In this document: piece after piece, positions 35,983 to 49,701 of the stretch
Layout: each line of letters starts with the position of its first letter
Numbering within the stretch: the stretch's first letter is position 1
NCBI GenBank assembly: GCA_033439795.1
Contig: JAUTDP010000012.1
Location: 2,170,001-2,234,000, forward strand
Direction of reading: 5' to 3'
DNA from: Sordaria brevicollis
Lineage: Eukaryota > Ascomycota > Sordariomycetes > Sordariales > Sordariaceae
DNA: 64,000 nucleotides
Notes under the pieces: generated by a model
Told to the model about the DNA's origin: nothing
Databases searched by the model: none
Seen by the model: only the letters and a program-made list of their open reading frames with translations
Translations under genes and position numbers: made by a program

Positions 35983-37578
35983 TGATGTTGATGATGATAT
36001 CAATAATGAAATTCGAGGATTTTACCGGCTTGCTTCATGACCGGTACTCCCGCAACTGACTTTGCTATCTGTGAAGTTCCAAAGTCATTGTCTACTGTTG
36101 CAATTGACGTGTTTTACTGATAAGGATTGCGAAGACATGATAAGAGTATGAAGATACTAGCCACAGCCCTTCAGAAGACATATACAGGATCATGGGTTCA
36201 ATCCGGATGTTGTCGTGCAGTTCTGGTTTTTCGCTTGTCATTTTGATGCCGATGAGAGATTGAAGTATTGGCAAGGCATATTGAATGATATCTCCATTAC
36301 TCTTTGAAAAAATGTCATATAGCTACGTTTGCCCCGAGCCGTCTAGTCTAGTGACATCTATGATCCCCAAAATGTCTCAAGGGGTGTAGAACAACAACTT
36401 CAAATGACACAAGTGGTGTACAAAACCTAGCACTGTCAAGCATTTATATACCCATCTAAGCATTCAAGTTTTCTTTCTGCACATCGCCCTTCATTCATCT
36501 CTACTCATGTTATCTCATGTTTAGGACTGTTATGTTGGTCTCTCCTTTTCAAGTTTTGTTTTATTTCGTCTAAGTAAGGTATCACCCAATTCCACCCTCT
36601 CAGCCTACCATATTTTTTCTCTCTCAGCCAAGTACCAAGATCTTTCCACTCATCCTCTCTTTCATTCCATTAGACCATCCACCCATTTTTTTCTACTTAT
36701 CCTCCATGCAACAAAAATGCCCTAAAGGTTTTCTTCTAAATGTCCCCTAGCTCATATCGTGCTTCTTCCTCCTTCAAGCTTAGAGCTCTTCCACGCCGCT
36801 CGCTCTTCCTTCCAAGTGACCAGCAAAAGCTTCCTGGTCATAATGGTTACCGCTACGTCTAGATGCACGTTGATGGTGTCGATATTGGTGTAACATAGTG
36901 GAGGAGCCTCGATCGGGTCTCGGAATCCTACCCAGCAGTATCCCGAGAACCCGGAATACGAGGAGTGAACGGCCACCAGTGTGAGGGAGGAGTTTCAGAT
37001 ATCGGTGAGGTACGCTATATAGAGTTGTCGATAGAATCGTTGTTTGATGGTGAAGGTCAGATAATGGTGTGGCGAGTTGAATTGGTGGTAGATAGGTAGT
37101 GCTGAATGATGTGATAGTATGAGAAGCTTCGTCTCGTCTTAAATCATCAACTCATCAAGACGACCCGGAGTGTTCCCGGTCTATTAGCTTTTTACCGCCC
37201 ATCCAGCTAAGGCGGTTGTATCCTCATGAGCGGCAGTCATGCTGATCGTGAAGGGGAATCTGGGATCGTGTCCCAAATGCCCCTGGCTCCAGGCAATGGT
37301 CAACCCTGCCTAACCGTTGAAGCAATGTCCTTGAAGCCTCGGCGCCCATACGCCGACTCGGGTGTGGCTTTGCTGTGCCACCATCGTTCCCTTCTCTTGG
37401 TTTTGGTAGTTGTTGTAACGTTCTTGAACATCGTCATCTTCATAACGCGTCCGTCCCCATTTGTTTTTGGACGCCGAGATGTTGATATCTGCCAAAGCGC
37501 CACATGGTCGGAGAGATCGCCGAGCCTATTCAGTTATGGCTAAGCAACCCCTCCACAAACTCTGCTTCGTAAATCTCT
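35983..37578. other. Convergent intergenic region
   Basis: 1.6 kb between the 3' ends of the HAD and deubiquitinase genes. Only very short frames and scattered CT-rich stretches (about 36540-36720) are visible. No gene or repeat is recognised. Confidence 0.5.
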
Positions 37579-40500
37579 TCAGATACGCTGGTAGAACAAC
37601 AGGTAAGCGACCTTGTTGTCCTTGAAGCTATCGTTATGTTGCTTGGAGGCAGCCTTCAAGCTGCCACTGCCGCTAGGAGCAGCAAGACCGGCACCGTTGA
37701 CAACGCTGCTCCACTTCTTGCCGTTCGAAGTAGCCTGCTTCCAGCCATCGTCATCACCAGTGTCATCATCGTTCATGGCGCCAAACCGGTTCGCAGAGCT
37801 GCCGTTCTCCTTGCGGTCGCCAACGGCGCCCTTGGAGGGCTTCTCTTCAGCGCCACCCTCAGCGACATCCTCGGGACGAACCCGGCGAATGACAGTGTCA
37901 TCGATGCGAACCCACTCACGGCCGTCCTGGCGACGAACATCGACAGTATAGTGTCCACCACTGGCATTCTTTCCGTGATGATAGACAACCGTGATGAGAC
38001 GATACTTGAGAAGATCGGCGTTATCAGCGTGAATCGTGTTGCGCTTTTGACGGGAGACAACCTCGCGAGGGATCTCAAGCTCCAAGGGATATCCGACCTT
38101 CTTCCAAATCTTGATGGTGCCATGACCTTCGGCATCGAACTGGAAGCGTTTGAGATGCAGAATAAGGACCGGAGGAAGAGACTCAATGAATACCTGCTTG
38201 GTAGCCTTTGCGTCCTTACCATGGGGCGAGTTGAAATCTCCGTGGATCGTTTCCGGGCGAGTGAGACCCCTCAAGGCGTCAACAATGTTGCGAACTTCAG
38301 GGGCACCAATATCGAGCTGAAGAGGCTGATAAGGTTCCAGGGTGACGGAGCTCTTGAGGCCAGGAATACGAAGCTCAGAGCGGAGTTGACCACCGAAGAT
38401 CTTGGTAATAGGAGAAACCGAAGAGGAATAACCAGAAGTGCGAGTGATAGCGGCCTTTTGCTTGGGTCCAACCTCGAGCCAGTCATCGCCGGCGTTGGAG
38501 GTCGTGGGCGAAGGCAGAGACGAGTTGGGCGCTGTAGAAGCAGTGGAAACCGGGAGGGTGCGCATGACGTGCGTGCACTCATCGTGGAGACCTTCAAGAA
38601 GGAAACCGAGGAATTCCTCAGCATCTTGTTGATGGCCGCGACGCATGCTTGCGAAACGAGGGAGCTTTCTGATAGCGTCATAGACAAACTCAGGGGTAAA
38701 GGCTTCGCCGTACTGCTCGAGTTCCTCGTTCTTGAGGCGCCTCTTCAGCTGGTCGATGGACACAGCAGAATCGATCACCTTGAACTCGCGCATGAACATG
38801 ATCATGGCATCGAGAAGAGGAGTCTCGCTGTTGAAGCTGTGAACGGCCTTCTTGCTGACTTGATCCAAGAAGTCATAGAAAGGAATGCAGTTAACCAAAA
38901 CTTGGAGAATCTGAAACCGTATTAGTATTACGCTTTCGGGCACACTACCATCGGAAGGAAACTTACAGAGTTCATATAGCACATGTTACCAGTGTTGACG
39001 AGGCCGCGAGGTTCCAAGAAAGCAATCTTTTCGGCGGTGCCAACCCGGTAAGACTGAACAGCTTCGGCCATGGAGTTCGCCTTGGGCGGAACAAACCCGG
39101 TGACGACTCCAGTAGCGGCTCCTGAGGCATCCGTAGAAGCATGACCGTTGACAGCGGGCTGGGCAACGGCTGCAGCAGCAGCGACAGCAGCAGCGGTGTT
39201 GACGGGAGCAGCAGGCTTGGTAAACAGGTTGGCCCAGGACTTCGGCTTAACAGGCGCCGGCGCAGGAGCGGGCACAGGAGCAGCTTGCTCAGCCGGGGCC
39301 GAAGCATCAGGTGTCGAGGCAGTTACATCCTTAGCAGCAGTCTCGGAGGGCTGCTCGGTGACAGGGGCGGAACCAGCAGGCTTGACCTCAGCAGACGGCT
39401 TCTCCGCGCTAGTCGCAGGCTTGTCCTTAGGAGCAGGCTTTGGCAAAACAGGAACCACGGGGACAGCGGGGACAGCGGGAACAGGAACACGAGTAGCTTG
39501 CTTCGGGGGCTGAGAAGGAGAGGCCGCGATGGACTCGGAAACCTGGAACTGCTGAGACGGAACGGAGCTAGTTGGCGAAGTCGAAGGGGTGTCCACAGGA
39601 GGAAGCTCTTGAGTCGAAGGAGTCTCGGACCGGGGAGGAAGACCTTCAAGCTTCGGAGTACCCTTGGGCGTCGAGACAGAGGCATCTTCTTGAAGAATTT
39701 CCGTAGAAGGGGTATGCACTGGAGTATCCTGTGTAATCTCAGAGGCAGGTTGCTGGATTGGAGCAGCGGGAAAGCTGACGTTCTCCGAGGCAGCAGAAGG
39801 AGCTTGTCTGCGTTTCTTCAACTTTGTACGGGTCGGGAACGGCTCATTGGGATGCGTATACCAAGGAAGAGTGAACGGCAAGCTATCAGACGTCTGCGGC
39901 GAAGCGAAGTGCGAGTAATCGGCCTCGACCTGTCCAAACTGCTTGTCCTTTTCAACCACCGGCTCCTCAACAACCTTTTGCTGAATCTTGGGCTCGGGCT
40001 CAGGCTGGACCTGAACTTGAGGCTGTGACAGAACCTGAGGCTGGGGAGGAACAATCGGTGGCATCTGCTGAGCCGGGGGAGTCATAGGAGTCGGGACGAC
40101 GTGAGAGTGTGTCGACGAGGGGGTATGGGGAGCAGGAACCGGGACGAGCGCAGGCGCAGCCATGGGGGGAGCCTGGTACGGAGTCGAAACGATAGGAGAC
40201 TGAGGAGGAGCCGGTCGAGCGTAAGGGTTCTGGGCTACCATGGGCATGTAATGCTGCATGGCCGGGGGCGATCGAGCGTAGTTGGCGGCGGGCGGCGCGT
40301 ACTGGGGCATACCGTAGGGGTTTCCCATGGCGGCATTCTGGTAGGCAGGAGGGGCGTAGTAGCCAGGAGGAACTCCATAAGGCTGGGGCATGTAGTTGGC
40401 GGCATACATTGGGTTGTGCGCGACATGGGGCTGGTGATACTGGCCATGATGGTGGTGGGCGGCAGGATTGTAGTGGTTGTGGTGAGGCCGTCCACGACGA

Positions 40501-40625
40501 GGACCGTGGCCCTGACCGAGATGGCCCTGGCCACCGGGGCCTCCATTCATCCTGGGGATTCCCATATCGGCATTACCCTGCATTGGCTGCCCAGCCGGCA
40601 GATGCCCGGTGCTGTTCATCATGCC
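37579..40625 (-). CDS. Ubp3/USP10-type ubiquitin C-terminal hydrolase
   Basis: Exons 40625-38967 and 38910-37579 with a 56 bp intron; 996 residues from ATG 40625. The intron falls just after the Cys box: GNMCYMNS (C549) then ILQVLVNCIPFY. The His box is NASGGHYTVDV (about 873), followed by WVRIDDTVIRRV (Asp, about 890), completing the C19 peptidase triad. The N-terminal half is disordered: Gln/Pro/Tyr-rich (YAPPAYQNAAMGNPYGMPQYAPP) then Pro/Ala/Ser/Thr-rich, as in fungal Ubp3. Yeast Ubp3 with Bre5 deubiquitinates coat and ribosome-linked substrates and acts in ribophagy; that role here is by family analogy. The frame stays open upstream to 40985 without an ATG, so a further 5' exon adding about 120 residues is possible. 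Confidence 0.88.
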
Positions 40626-42656
40626 GGCTTGGGAGATGTGGCGGCGCGGTAGCTGCTCACCGGCGTGAGGCCACCGCAGCGAGTCGGAATGTGCTGGCGC
40701 CCAATGAGGCGGGATGGTGTGAGATGCCGAATCAGCTTCGGACGCGGGGTTGCGAGGTTGCGGGAGGAGGCTGCTCCGAGGAGAGCTCGGGATGCCGCCG
40801 GTCGTGGTGGCCGGATTCGGATGATGCCGAAAGCTGGCTGGTGGCTCTGGGCTGGTGGGAATCGATCGTGACTCGGTGATGCGAATATCGGGGTCCCGAG
40901 GCTTGGGACTCGAGACGAGGGGAAGGGCGGGCGGCGCCTTGAGGATTTCGGTCCTCAGTCTGCGGGCTTCCACTTCCTTCTTCTGCTAGCAAACGAGACG
41001 AGGCGTCAAAGGTGTTGCCGCCTTCTCCAATGTCCACTCCTGCTTGCACTTGGTGCAAATTGACAGGACTCGAGATGTCGAGGATTTGTTTGGTGACGTT
41101 CGGCGCGGCGCTGACAAGGACCCGGCCGGTAAGATATGTTTTTGGAGGGGAAGGTTAGGCAAGGCAAGGCAAGGTAGCAGTAGCCCAGCCTCTCAGGTGT
41201 TGAGGTGTGGTGGGTGAGTGTGGATGGGTTCTGGTTGTGGTGTGTTGTAATAGGTAGCGGCGGGAATTGGAAGCGACTCCCAGCGAGTGGAGTGGGTTGA
41301 CAATTGGTAGGTAGGCGTGTTGGTTTCGGCAAGGTACAAGTAGTGAAGTAGCCGCTAGCCCTGCAACAACTGGAGCCAACGACGAACGGGACGCAGCAAC
41401 CTGGAAGCAGCAGGGAGGAGAGGGGCGTCTGGGCTGTCCTGTGCGGTTCCCGAAGAATTGGGTGAATGCCGTCACGTCTTTTGGTGGTGGGAGATGGAAG
41501 AAGTAATTTCAACACCACAAAACAAAAATAATGAATAAAACGGCGATGTTTCGGCGTTGGGTGCCTTCACCACACAAAAGTTTAACAAGATGGAAGTTGG
41601 AGACGGGAGACGATGTGGAAGGTTGAACACAGAAAGTCAGAAACGGCAGTGTGTGACAGAAGGTGGGCTCACTGGGCTGGGCCTCAGCCTGGACCTGGCC
41701 CGCTGTGTGGGTGAAATGACAGTGACAGGCGGGCACTTTGACGTGGACGTGGGCTGCCCGGCCGGCAGAGGGAAAGCGGCGGCGGCGGCGGTGATGCCCC
41801 CCGGCCTGGTGGCGGCATGGAGAAGCAAACGGCAACCTCTCCCTTCACTTGACTGCGTCAGAACTCCGGTCAACGGAGGAAGGAATCAACTTGTGGGCTT
41901 CGTTCCTTCTTACCTCCAATTCACAATACTGCATAAACCTTCTTCGAATCTAGAGGTACCTAGAGCTATGACTCCTCCCCAATTCACCATTCCAACGATG
42001 AACTGTAGAGGCCCACGCCAGCAGGAGCGATTCGAACCCCGCGGACAGTTGGAAGTTTGAGTGGCAGGCGAAACAACACGAGCGATACAGTAGTGGAGCA
42101 AAGACGCTCGGGCCATATCCAGTCTATAAGCACCGATGACGCTCTTGATGCAGTGTTGACACGAGACACTCGGGAACACAAAAAAAGCCCATCGATGGAA
42201 GGAGGAACTAAAGAGACTTGAGGGTAAAGGCAAATAAGTTGAGGTGCTTGAGTAGAGGTTATAAGCCCAAGTCTTTCTACTCGGCCTGCTGATGTATGAA
42301 AAAGCTGGCTTCCCCTAACAGCTACAAGACGGTCAAGACCTACAACTCGTAAGGGTCAAAATATTGGTGTTGAATATTTGTGTATTCCGGAGCATCTTCG
42401 AACAGACAAATTTGAGAAATCAAGATGTGCTATATGGAAGGCCATTAGCCAAAGCACGTCGCTTCATTCTCCCGATATATGGAATTTCGAACTAGGCTGA
42501 CGGCTCCCGCGCGATCAAGTCTGGGATTGGTTTATAGGTGCATCGTTTCAAGATGTTTGCGCTGACATGTCACAATAGTTGTTATATGATATACATCTGT
42601 ATCGTCAGTTGTCATGGTATTTATGATCCTCGGGGTCATGTTGAACAAGAGAGCCC
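40626..42656. other. Intergenic region with possible 5' exon or leader of the deubiquitinase gene
   Basis: From 40626 to 40985 the deubiquitinase frame stays open (no ATG) and keeps Pro/Ser-rich coding composition. An acceptor-like TAGCAG lies at its edge (about 40985). Beyond that I see no gene. A tRNA-like TTCGAAT near 42030 was rejected (see rejected list). The rest should contain the promoter and the 3' UTR of the Sae2 gene. Confidence 0.4.
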
Positions 42657-44597
42657 TTACTCATCCCTGAAAAGCCACCTCCCATTACCTCGCATAGCCT
42701 CCCGCCATCTCTTTTCTACCGTCTCTCTTTCCCGCTTCTCCGCCTCTTTCTTCCGTTCCATTTGTTCTTGTGTGCCCGGGAAGTCTGGATCCCAGTACCC
42801 CGGCGGTGAGCGCTGTCGTTCGAACTGGTGTCTGTGCCTGCCAAAGGTGTTGGCAATAGCAATAGTCTTGGCCTTCAGCCAGACCTCCCTCTTCTCATCC
42901 ATATCCATAGTACCCAACCGATAACACTCGTGCCCCAGGTATTCTTCCATCAAGGCGACATTTTCTTGTTTCTGCAGAAGAGCGTTGCCACCTGCAGTGA
43001 GCTCACTCTCCGCCAACATACGGGCTGGCTTGCCACAGCAGTTGGGATCGGTGCATCCCAGGAGCTTAGCTCGCTCTGCCCTCCCACGTACTACTTCGTC
43101 AACAGCATGCGTATGACCGTTGTTCGCTTTTGGGTTGACCTTAAAATCTTCGATTCGTAGCTCGGAAAGTGCCCGTTCGCGGAGCGGAGTCGACTTTGCC
43201 ATGTCTCGAACACGTCGAAAGTTTGGAGCGCTGTGACTGCCTGGTCCGACCGCCGGAACCCTAGCCGGTGTCTGAAGAGGCTGTTCGCGCTGTTGCGTTG
43301 TGTTGGTGTTGAGAAGGCTTTGCAATCTTCCAGGTTTTGGCGTGGCCGAGTCTGGCGGTCCGGCCTTGTCTTGGTCCTTTCCGTGGACTGGAGGGTCGGG
43401 ACTGTCTTCTGCCACATCAGCTATGGCATGGCCGAGTTTGAACGCTGAACGTGCCGCAGGTTTTGGAGTCTTGGAAGTGGCACTGCCTTTGCCTGTATTT
43501 GGAGCCTCATTTGGTACGTTTGTTGCAAGAGCTGGTTGATCATTTGGTAGCTCTTCCTCGTCATCGTCGGCTGGCGGTGGTGGAGGAGGATCTCGGTGTC
43601 GGCGCTTCTTCGGTGTTGGCATGACAAAGGTGGTTTCATTAAGGTCGATGCTCTCTTGCGGAATGAAAGCCGGCACCACACTCGTGATAACAGGATCTGA
43701 GCTTTCTCTCTTGATCCTTTGAGGGCGAGGTCTTGCTCCACCACCAGTATCGCTGTTTCTCCTCTTCCGGACAGGCCTCTCAGAAACGACGACAGGCAGA
43801 TCTGAAGATGGCTCTTCCTTAATGGCCACTTCCTTTGCTGCACTGTTTTCCCTTGGTAGAGTCGGCAATTCGTTTGGTACTTCGACGGATGTTGCTGGTC
43901 GCCTCGGGTCGCCCTCCTCTTCGTGACCCCTGCCGGTAAGCTCCTTGAGCTCCTCGACCTTTCGCTCCAAATGTTCCGCATATCTCAGCCATTTGTTGCG
44001 CTGGTCAACGACCTTCAATGCTGCCTCCTTTTTGGCATCGTATTTCCTTTGCCAATAATGGACTTGTTTCCTGAGCGCTAGCAGCTCCTTGTCTTTGTCC
44101 GCTTCAGCACCACCATCCTTGGTTCTGGTCCGCGTTGTCCCAGTAACCGTGTTAGGCGAGATTTCTCCAAGGATTGGGCGCGATGTGGCACCTGATGACT
44201 GTGGTGGTACCTCCAAGACGGTGTCTGATGACGCTGGAATTCCTGGATTGATGGAAGTAGTTTCCTTGGACATGGTGGAAGTCGAGACTGGATTAACCTT
44301 TTTGATAAGCTCTTCAAGGTTCTTCATCAAAGACTGGTTCATCTTCTCTAGCTGATCAACTTTGGCCACCAGGGCCTCCCTTTCGGCGGCGGACAAGGCA
44401 TCTTTTTCGCGGGATTCTAGTAAAGTGTTGGTCAATTTGTTTCTTTCTGAAGGCGACGTGCTTTTTATGAAAAGCACAGATCTCGTGTGTTATAATTGCA
44501 AACTCCTACCTGCTTCGAGATCCTTTCCAACCGTGTCACAAGCTGCTTCTACCGCAGCGAGAATCGCGGCACGACCTCTTTGGTCCCAAAAGGTCAT
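42657..44597 (-). CDS. sae2: Sae2/Ctp1/CtIP-type DNA end-resection factor
   Basis: Exon 1 44597-44510, a 63 bp intron, exon 2 44446-42657; 625 residues. This splice keeps frame and gives MTFWDQRGRAAILAAVE... running into a coiled coil (about 30-80, rich in E/K/L heptads) for self-association, followed by a second Lys/Glu-rich helical segment (about 140-190). The middle is disordered and Ser/Pro-rich, with basic stretches RPVRKRRNSD and PTPKKRRHRD. The C-terminal domain carries the family hallmarks: CTDPNCC (about 493, the CxxC motif) and FGRHRHQFERQRSPPGYWDPDFP (about 564, containing the RHR motif that contacts DNA). This factor stimulates Mre11-Rad50-Nbs1 to start resection of double-strand breaks. 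A downstream start inside the intron would lose the conserved beginning. Confidence 0.9.
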
Positions 44598-46779
44598 TTC
44601 GTCCAATACCAATCGGTTTTCGACAAGACCAAATCAATCAAGAGCAAATAAAGCAAAGAATCCGCTGAAAAAAAAATTGACAACAATCAGCGGCGCGAAG
44701 ATGTTGTCGACATGATATTCGAAGTCGACGTCACGAGTTTAGACTTCTTGAGGTCGCGTGTAAGGGCGAATGTACTTCCTTGGTCTAGACCGAAAGAGGT
44801 AAACATCAGGCAGGCAGCGACGAGCTAAGCGCCACATCACGTGCCAGCTAACAGCGTCTTTCAAGTGGGGCTCGTGCTTCAAACCCACTCTAAATTCCGG
44901 AGGAGTGGGGCATGCCCCTGACAGTTGTGTGGAGCACAAGGGAACCTTTCTTGAACTTTGGACATCTTCAAGTTCAGTCGACATCCGACTTGGAACGTGA
45001 AGGCCAACATTATCACGGAAAAGGTATAAGGGTGAGATCGTGGGCTTGTCTGATATCCAACAACCAGGAACGAGCGCAGTTAAAACTTCTTTCAGTTGGG
45101 GAGCTCTTTACGGCCACTCAAAGTGTGATGGTTTGCTTTTCTCAGTCCCATGGAACGAACACGGAGCATCTCCGCCGAGTTCCTTCTCCACGCGGGAATG
45201 AATGGTTCACATCAGTTATCCCGGAGACTTTGGATGTCAGTCCGGCTTTTTCTGAACCGAGCTGCCCGGGTAGACTGCGCAGGTTCATCCCAATTCTCTT
45301 GATGTCAACAAATCCCTTCCAAAAACTTGAAGTTTCTTTGCATTCACTGGATGCCAATTTCACAGACTTCACCCAGGAATTCGACCCAACTAGTCCTGGT
45401 AGTCTCCGCTTCGAGTTTTGGAAGTCTGCTTTTTCTCCTCCTCTTTGATGGGTTATGCGAAGTGTGCTGAGTCTTTGTGCTTTCCCAACCCATTTTATTT
45501 CATCCCTTCTGGGGGCATGGAAGGTAGTTTGCTTGACATGTGCGGCTTCATCTCGTCTTCTTTACTCTCGCTATATGCCCCATAGGGCATGGAAATGGAT
45601 CTTATCTGCAAGACAGGATGACCGTCGCACGTGGCGTAGATCGGCCAAGCTAAGGTCACCCTCGGATTAAGATAGAGAACTATTGACAGTTTAGAGGGGA
45701 GGTGGAAGATCAAAAAATGAGGAACCCCTCGGTTTACTCTTTACAGATCGCTTTCTCTTCGCCGACATCCCTGATCGCCGTTGTGTTAACTGCAGGTAAC
45801 CAGAAACACGTATCACGGCCGTATTGGGTGTTCCTTGTTGCTGAAAGAAGCCGTCGACTCGGTGCTGAACCTCATATTCCCAAACTCATCCAAGACACAC
45901 AGCTGCTCGAGGTTGTCAATTTTGGGTTATAAAGGCATGCGGAATCCGTAGCTGGACCGCAACACGCAGGGGCATATACCGCTATGCCCGAGTTTCATGC
46001 TCGCTATCCGTCCCCTCCGCTTCATGTTCCTCGGACCAGGGCACAGCAGTCCATCTTGAAAATCTGTCAATTCTCGTTTGTGAGCTTGAAACTGGAGGGG
46101 GCGGAACAGGATGTAAAGAGGGGAACCACCACAATAGGTTCCGTGCTCAAACTGAAGGAGGAACGAAGGGTTTGTGTCCGAGGACAGAATGTACCTCCCC
46201 CCCTGACCTTTGTAAGATGTCACGAACCTGCATACAACCGAGCACTTGCATCTTGTATTTCCCCCTTGCTAGAGGGGAACGGTCGAAATCTTTAGTGTCA
46301 ATCCCGCGGCCAGAGTTTGGGACTGAAAATAGGTGGACAAATACCTGCCGTGGGGAATTTAAATCCTCTCCCTTCAAGTAGAATGTATACTTGCAAAGTT
46401 AGACCTACAGATGGCAACATGAGTACTGGTCATGCTGGACATGTTCGGCAACACCTCCTCACTTGTTGCCCTTCATACAGTCTCAAAGAGGCAAGAGCCA
46501 CGCAGCAAAGATTGACATATGGCAGTCGTTGCCGGTTCAAATTGGTCAAGTGAATGGAAGGTAGACAATCGGATCACTCGAGGGCCGACCTACCAAAACC
46601 GGTGAATGGCTCAAGATGGCCAAGACAAGGCAGGGTCAGGTCCCAGGGCAGGGGTCCCCTCTCCACACAAAGTGTCCTTCCAGAAAATTTCAACAGGAGG
46701 GAAACAGGATACGGAGGCCATTGTGTTGGTCGGTTTCAAAAAATTTTGGCGCTAAGTGCAGTAGCGCGTGCTACCTGTA
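44598..46779. other. Intergenic region left of the RIP-degraded DNA transposon
   Basis: 2.2 kb of normal composition. The largest frame (44912-45448) matches nothing I know and lacks splice or codon support. The last four bases, TGTA (46776-46779), are the presumed target duplication of the element that follows. Confidence 0.5.
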
Positions 46780-47984
46780 GGTGTTAGAACCGCGCCTATA
46801 GCGTATAATGTAGAATTCAATTTAGCAATCAAAATAAACGCGCAAGGGCATAACCCCGCTTCCTTCGCGCGCTAACACTCGTAAACATTCTCTCACGCAA
46901 CTATTACACTTTTGCGTTATTAATAATCAAATAACCATTACAATAACCCTACCAATATTACTACTATAGCCCGTTATATATATAATAGAGAAGCTTTACC
47001 CGCTGCGCTTACGCGGTTCGACCCAAATGCGAATTAGCAGCTACAGACCGCTTAGCTCCTTACTGAGATCGAGCGCAGCACTATTAAAATTACTAAGCAA
47101 ATCCTTCTCGACAATTAAATAAATCAATTATATTAATACATTATAATATTAATTAAAACATTTCTAACCAAATTAATATTGAAGGAGGTTCGTCGTCTTT
47201 AAAACGCTAAAAAGAAATTTAGAAAAGTTAATTCTACTAAAATTTTACTTAAGCTTAATACCCCCGCTTAAATCTACGCTATCGTAGTTTACCTTTTTGT
47301 AGAGTACGTCCGCCTTTTTTTCTATAGCCGCTATATTAATGGCAATACTAACTACCCTATTACGCGTTACATTATACCCCCCGTCGATATTTTCGGCGGC
47401 GTTTACATTTATTATACTTATTCGAATTAAAGTAATAAATACTCTTAGAAGATTTTTATTAACGAATAGAAAGCTATTAAAGAGTAGTAAAAAAAGGGTA
47501 AATAGAAATATTGGAAAAGTCGTTCGGAATTTAATAAATATACCGATAATTAGTTCCGCGAAAAGGAAGCTATTTTAATTAGCGAGGTTATTCGCCGTAA
47601 GGCTTTAGCCGCTGCTACTATTATTACCGCCGTTACCCCTATTAAGAAAAGAAGTAAGGGAATTCGTATTCCGAAGAAGTAAATAGGGTTTTGTAGTTTT
47701 ATTTTAATAATACCCGGAAAGTAAGGAATTTAGACTTAGGAAAGTTTTTTCGTTTAAAATAATATTACGGAATATAGTTATAAATAATAAAGAAAGAGAT
47801 TAATTTGTATCAAAAAGCTTTAAATAATATTAAAATATTTTGTATACTATCCTTTAAAATTAATTTATATTTTTTAACTTTAATTAATATTTTACGAAAA
47901 TTTTTATTACTATTAGCTTTTATTACCTATAATATACCTTTTATCCTTTATTTTTAATATTTTTTTTAATACTTTACTATTAAT

Positions 47985-49701
47985 ACCTATAATTCCAATA
48001 GGTTACTACCGTATTAACCTTCTTCCTTATAAGGATTTTATTTTTAACGTTTATACGGATAAATAAATAATGCCTGACATTTATAAAGCTCTTAAATAAT
48101 CTTTCGGTATTAATATTTCCTGTATAACCTTGTGGCGTTTTATAAAAAACTATAACGTTCCTAAAAAAGCCGGACTAAGGATAGAAATAACGGAAAATTT
48201 AGAAGAAGAAGTTCGTAGGTTATATTTCGAGACTATAGTTACCGACGAAGAGATTTTTAATTTACTTATAATAAAGGGATTCTAAATCTCTTCTTAGGGT
48301 TTATAATTTTTACGTAGAAGTTTAAGAATCTTTCGTAAATATTCTTTTAATACGATAGAAAAAAAACTTCGTTAAATCCGCGAAATTTTCGAAAAAGTTC
48401 GCCGCGATAATTCTACCTATTTTATTCGCTATATAAGTAAACGGGAACTCCAATTTTATTTTAAAGAGTAATACAACCTCTTTATTCCTCGCGAACTATT
48501 CTATATTTACTTTAAAAGTTTCTTTCCTAAAGCCGTTAAAGAGAAGATTGTAAGTATAACGCGCAAAAAGGGAAGTTGGACTATACCGGGCCCTAATTAT
48601 ATATAGTATATTAATATATATTTAAAGTTATAACGTTAGGGTATTGAGACTTACGTAGGTATTAATGCCTATTTTCGTTATATCCTTTAGTTTTATACCG
48701 GTATATTGGGAATAATATAAAGATCTATCTTTACGCAATTTATTAAAGTGATTAAAGAACGAGGCTTTATCCTTTATTAATTTAGGTTTGATTATAGTAA
48801 TAAGGTGAATATAATCGTAACGGGTATATATTACTTTATATTCGGGGTACAAAATTTAAGAATCTTGAAGCCGAAGCGTATTTTACCCGAATATATCGCA
48901 ATCTTCGAATAAGGACTACTAATAGAAGATATTATTATCCGTTACGATATTATCAATAAAGGTTAAGTATTACCGACGTGGATAATCGATATGCAAATGT
49001 ACTTAACGGATATCTTTGTGCGAGGAAAGAGTACGGCGAACTAATGTATTGAAAATTAGTAGAATCAACTTCGTAATAGCCGCGGACGATTTTAGAGTAT
49101 AAGTTCTCTTGAAAGACGTCAATCAACTTTAATCTAACTTTTGCAGGAATATTTCCAGAGATTCGAATATATAGACCTTTGGGTACACGGAAAGATTGAA
49201 GATCACATTGCTCTGCTATATACCTTTATGCCCCAAATCCGGAGCGAATTTGAGGCTTTTCTCAAATATTGGAACCAGTATACAATCTGTAATTAACGCC
49301 AGAGACGTTATATTGTTGTAGGAAAGCCCGTCGAGTTGTACTACGATTATGATGAAAGAACTGCGATTGATTGCCGCGTCGAATTGGATTGGGCAAGGTT
49401 TGAACACTTGAAAAGAATCTCGGAAGCAGATACTTTTGAGCTTGATCGCTACTTGCTATAAGATATAATGGACTTGTGCGAGGAATTTATGAAGGATTAT
49501 GCGCCTTACGCAGTTAATTCGGAAGAATCGCCTTTTCGTATAGAATATAAGTATTTGCGGGCGAAATTTAAAGCGCATCACCGCTCTATGCAAGAGCCGT
49601 GGTTGAATGTGTACGAAATACCGACGGGAGGATTCGAGGAGTTGAAGGAATTAATTAAAAACGTTGGGGGGGATATCGATAAGATGATGAATGCTTTGTA
49701 A
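47985..49701 (+). pseudogene. RIP-inactivated integrase-core (DDE) transposase
   Basis: The plus strand reads as the fungal integrase-core-domain family. Successive blocks include ITLWRFIKNYNVPKKAG (about 48125), WTIPGPNYI (about 48590; usually RGPNxxWSIDGxxKL), INAYFRYIL (usually DAYSRYIIW), FRFDYSNKV (about 48785; usually RSDxGxE), FVRGKSTAN then CIEN (about 49015-49060; usually GxSTxNxRIE), and the C-terminal helical part EYFQRFEYIDLWVHGKIEDHIALLYTF. The first and second acidic catalytic blocks are altered, and several Trp/Gln codons have become TAG or TAA. A probable 50 bp intron ends TTTGCAG at about 49152. The last 550 bases are nearly intact: the frame at 49468-49701 is open and ends in a natural stop at 49701. 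Confidence 0.72.

Noticed and set aside
37636..38925. 429-codon plus-strand open frame
   Set aside because: Antisense of the deubiquitinase catalytic domain.
41990..42120. Minus-strand tRNA-like sequence with GGTTCGAATC
   Set aside because: The T-stem pairs only about three of five bases, and no acceptor stem closes around it.
44912..45448. 178-codon open frame
   Set aside because: No homology recognised, non-coding-like codon use and no splice sites extending it.
46782..46877. TGTTAG...CTAACA, a possible short solo LTR
   Set aside because: The TG...CA pairing is only 6 bp, there is no second copy, and the same left edge is better explained as the terminus of the 6.6 kb element with TGTA duplications.
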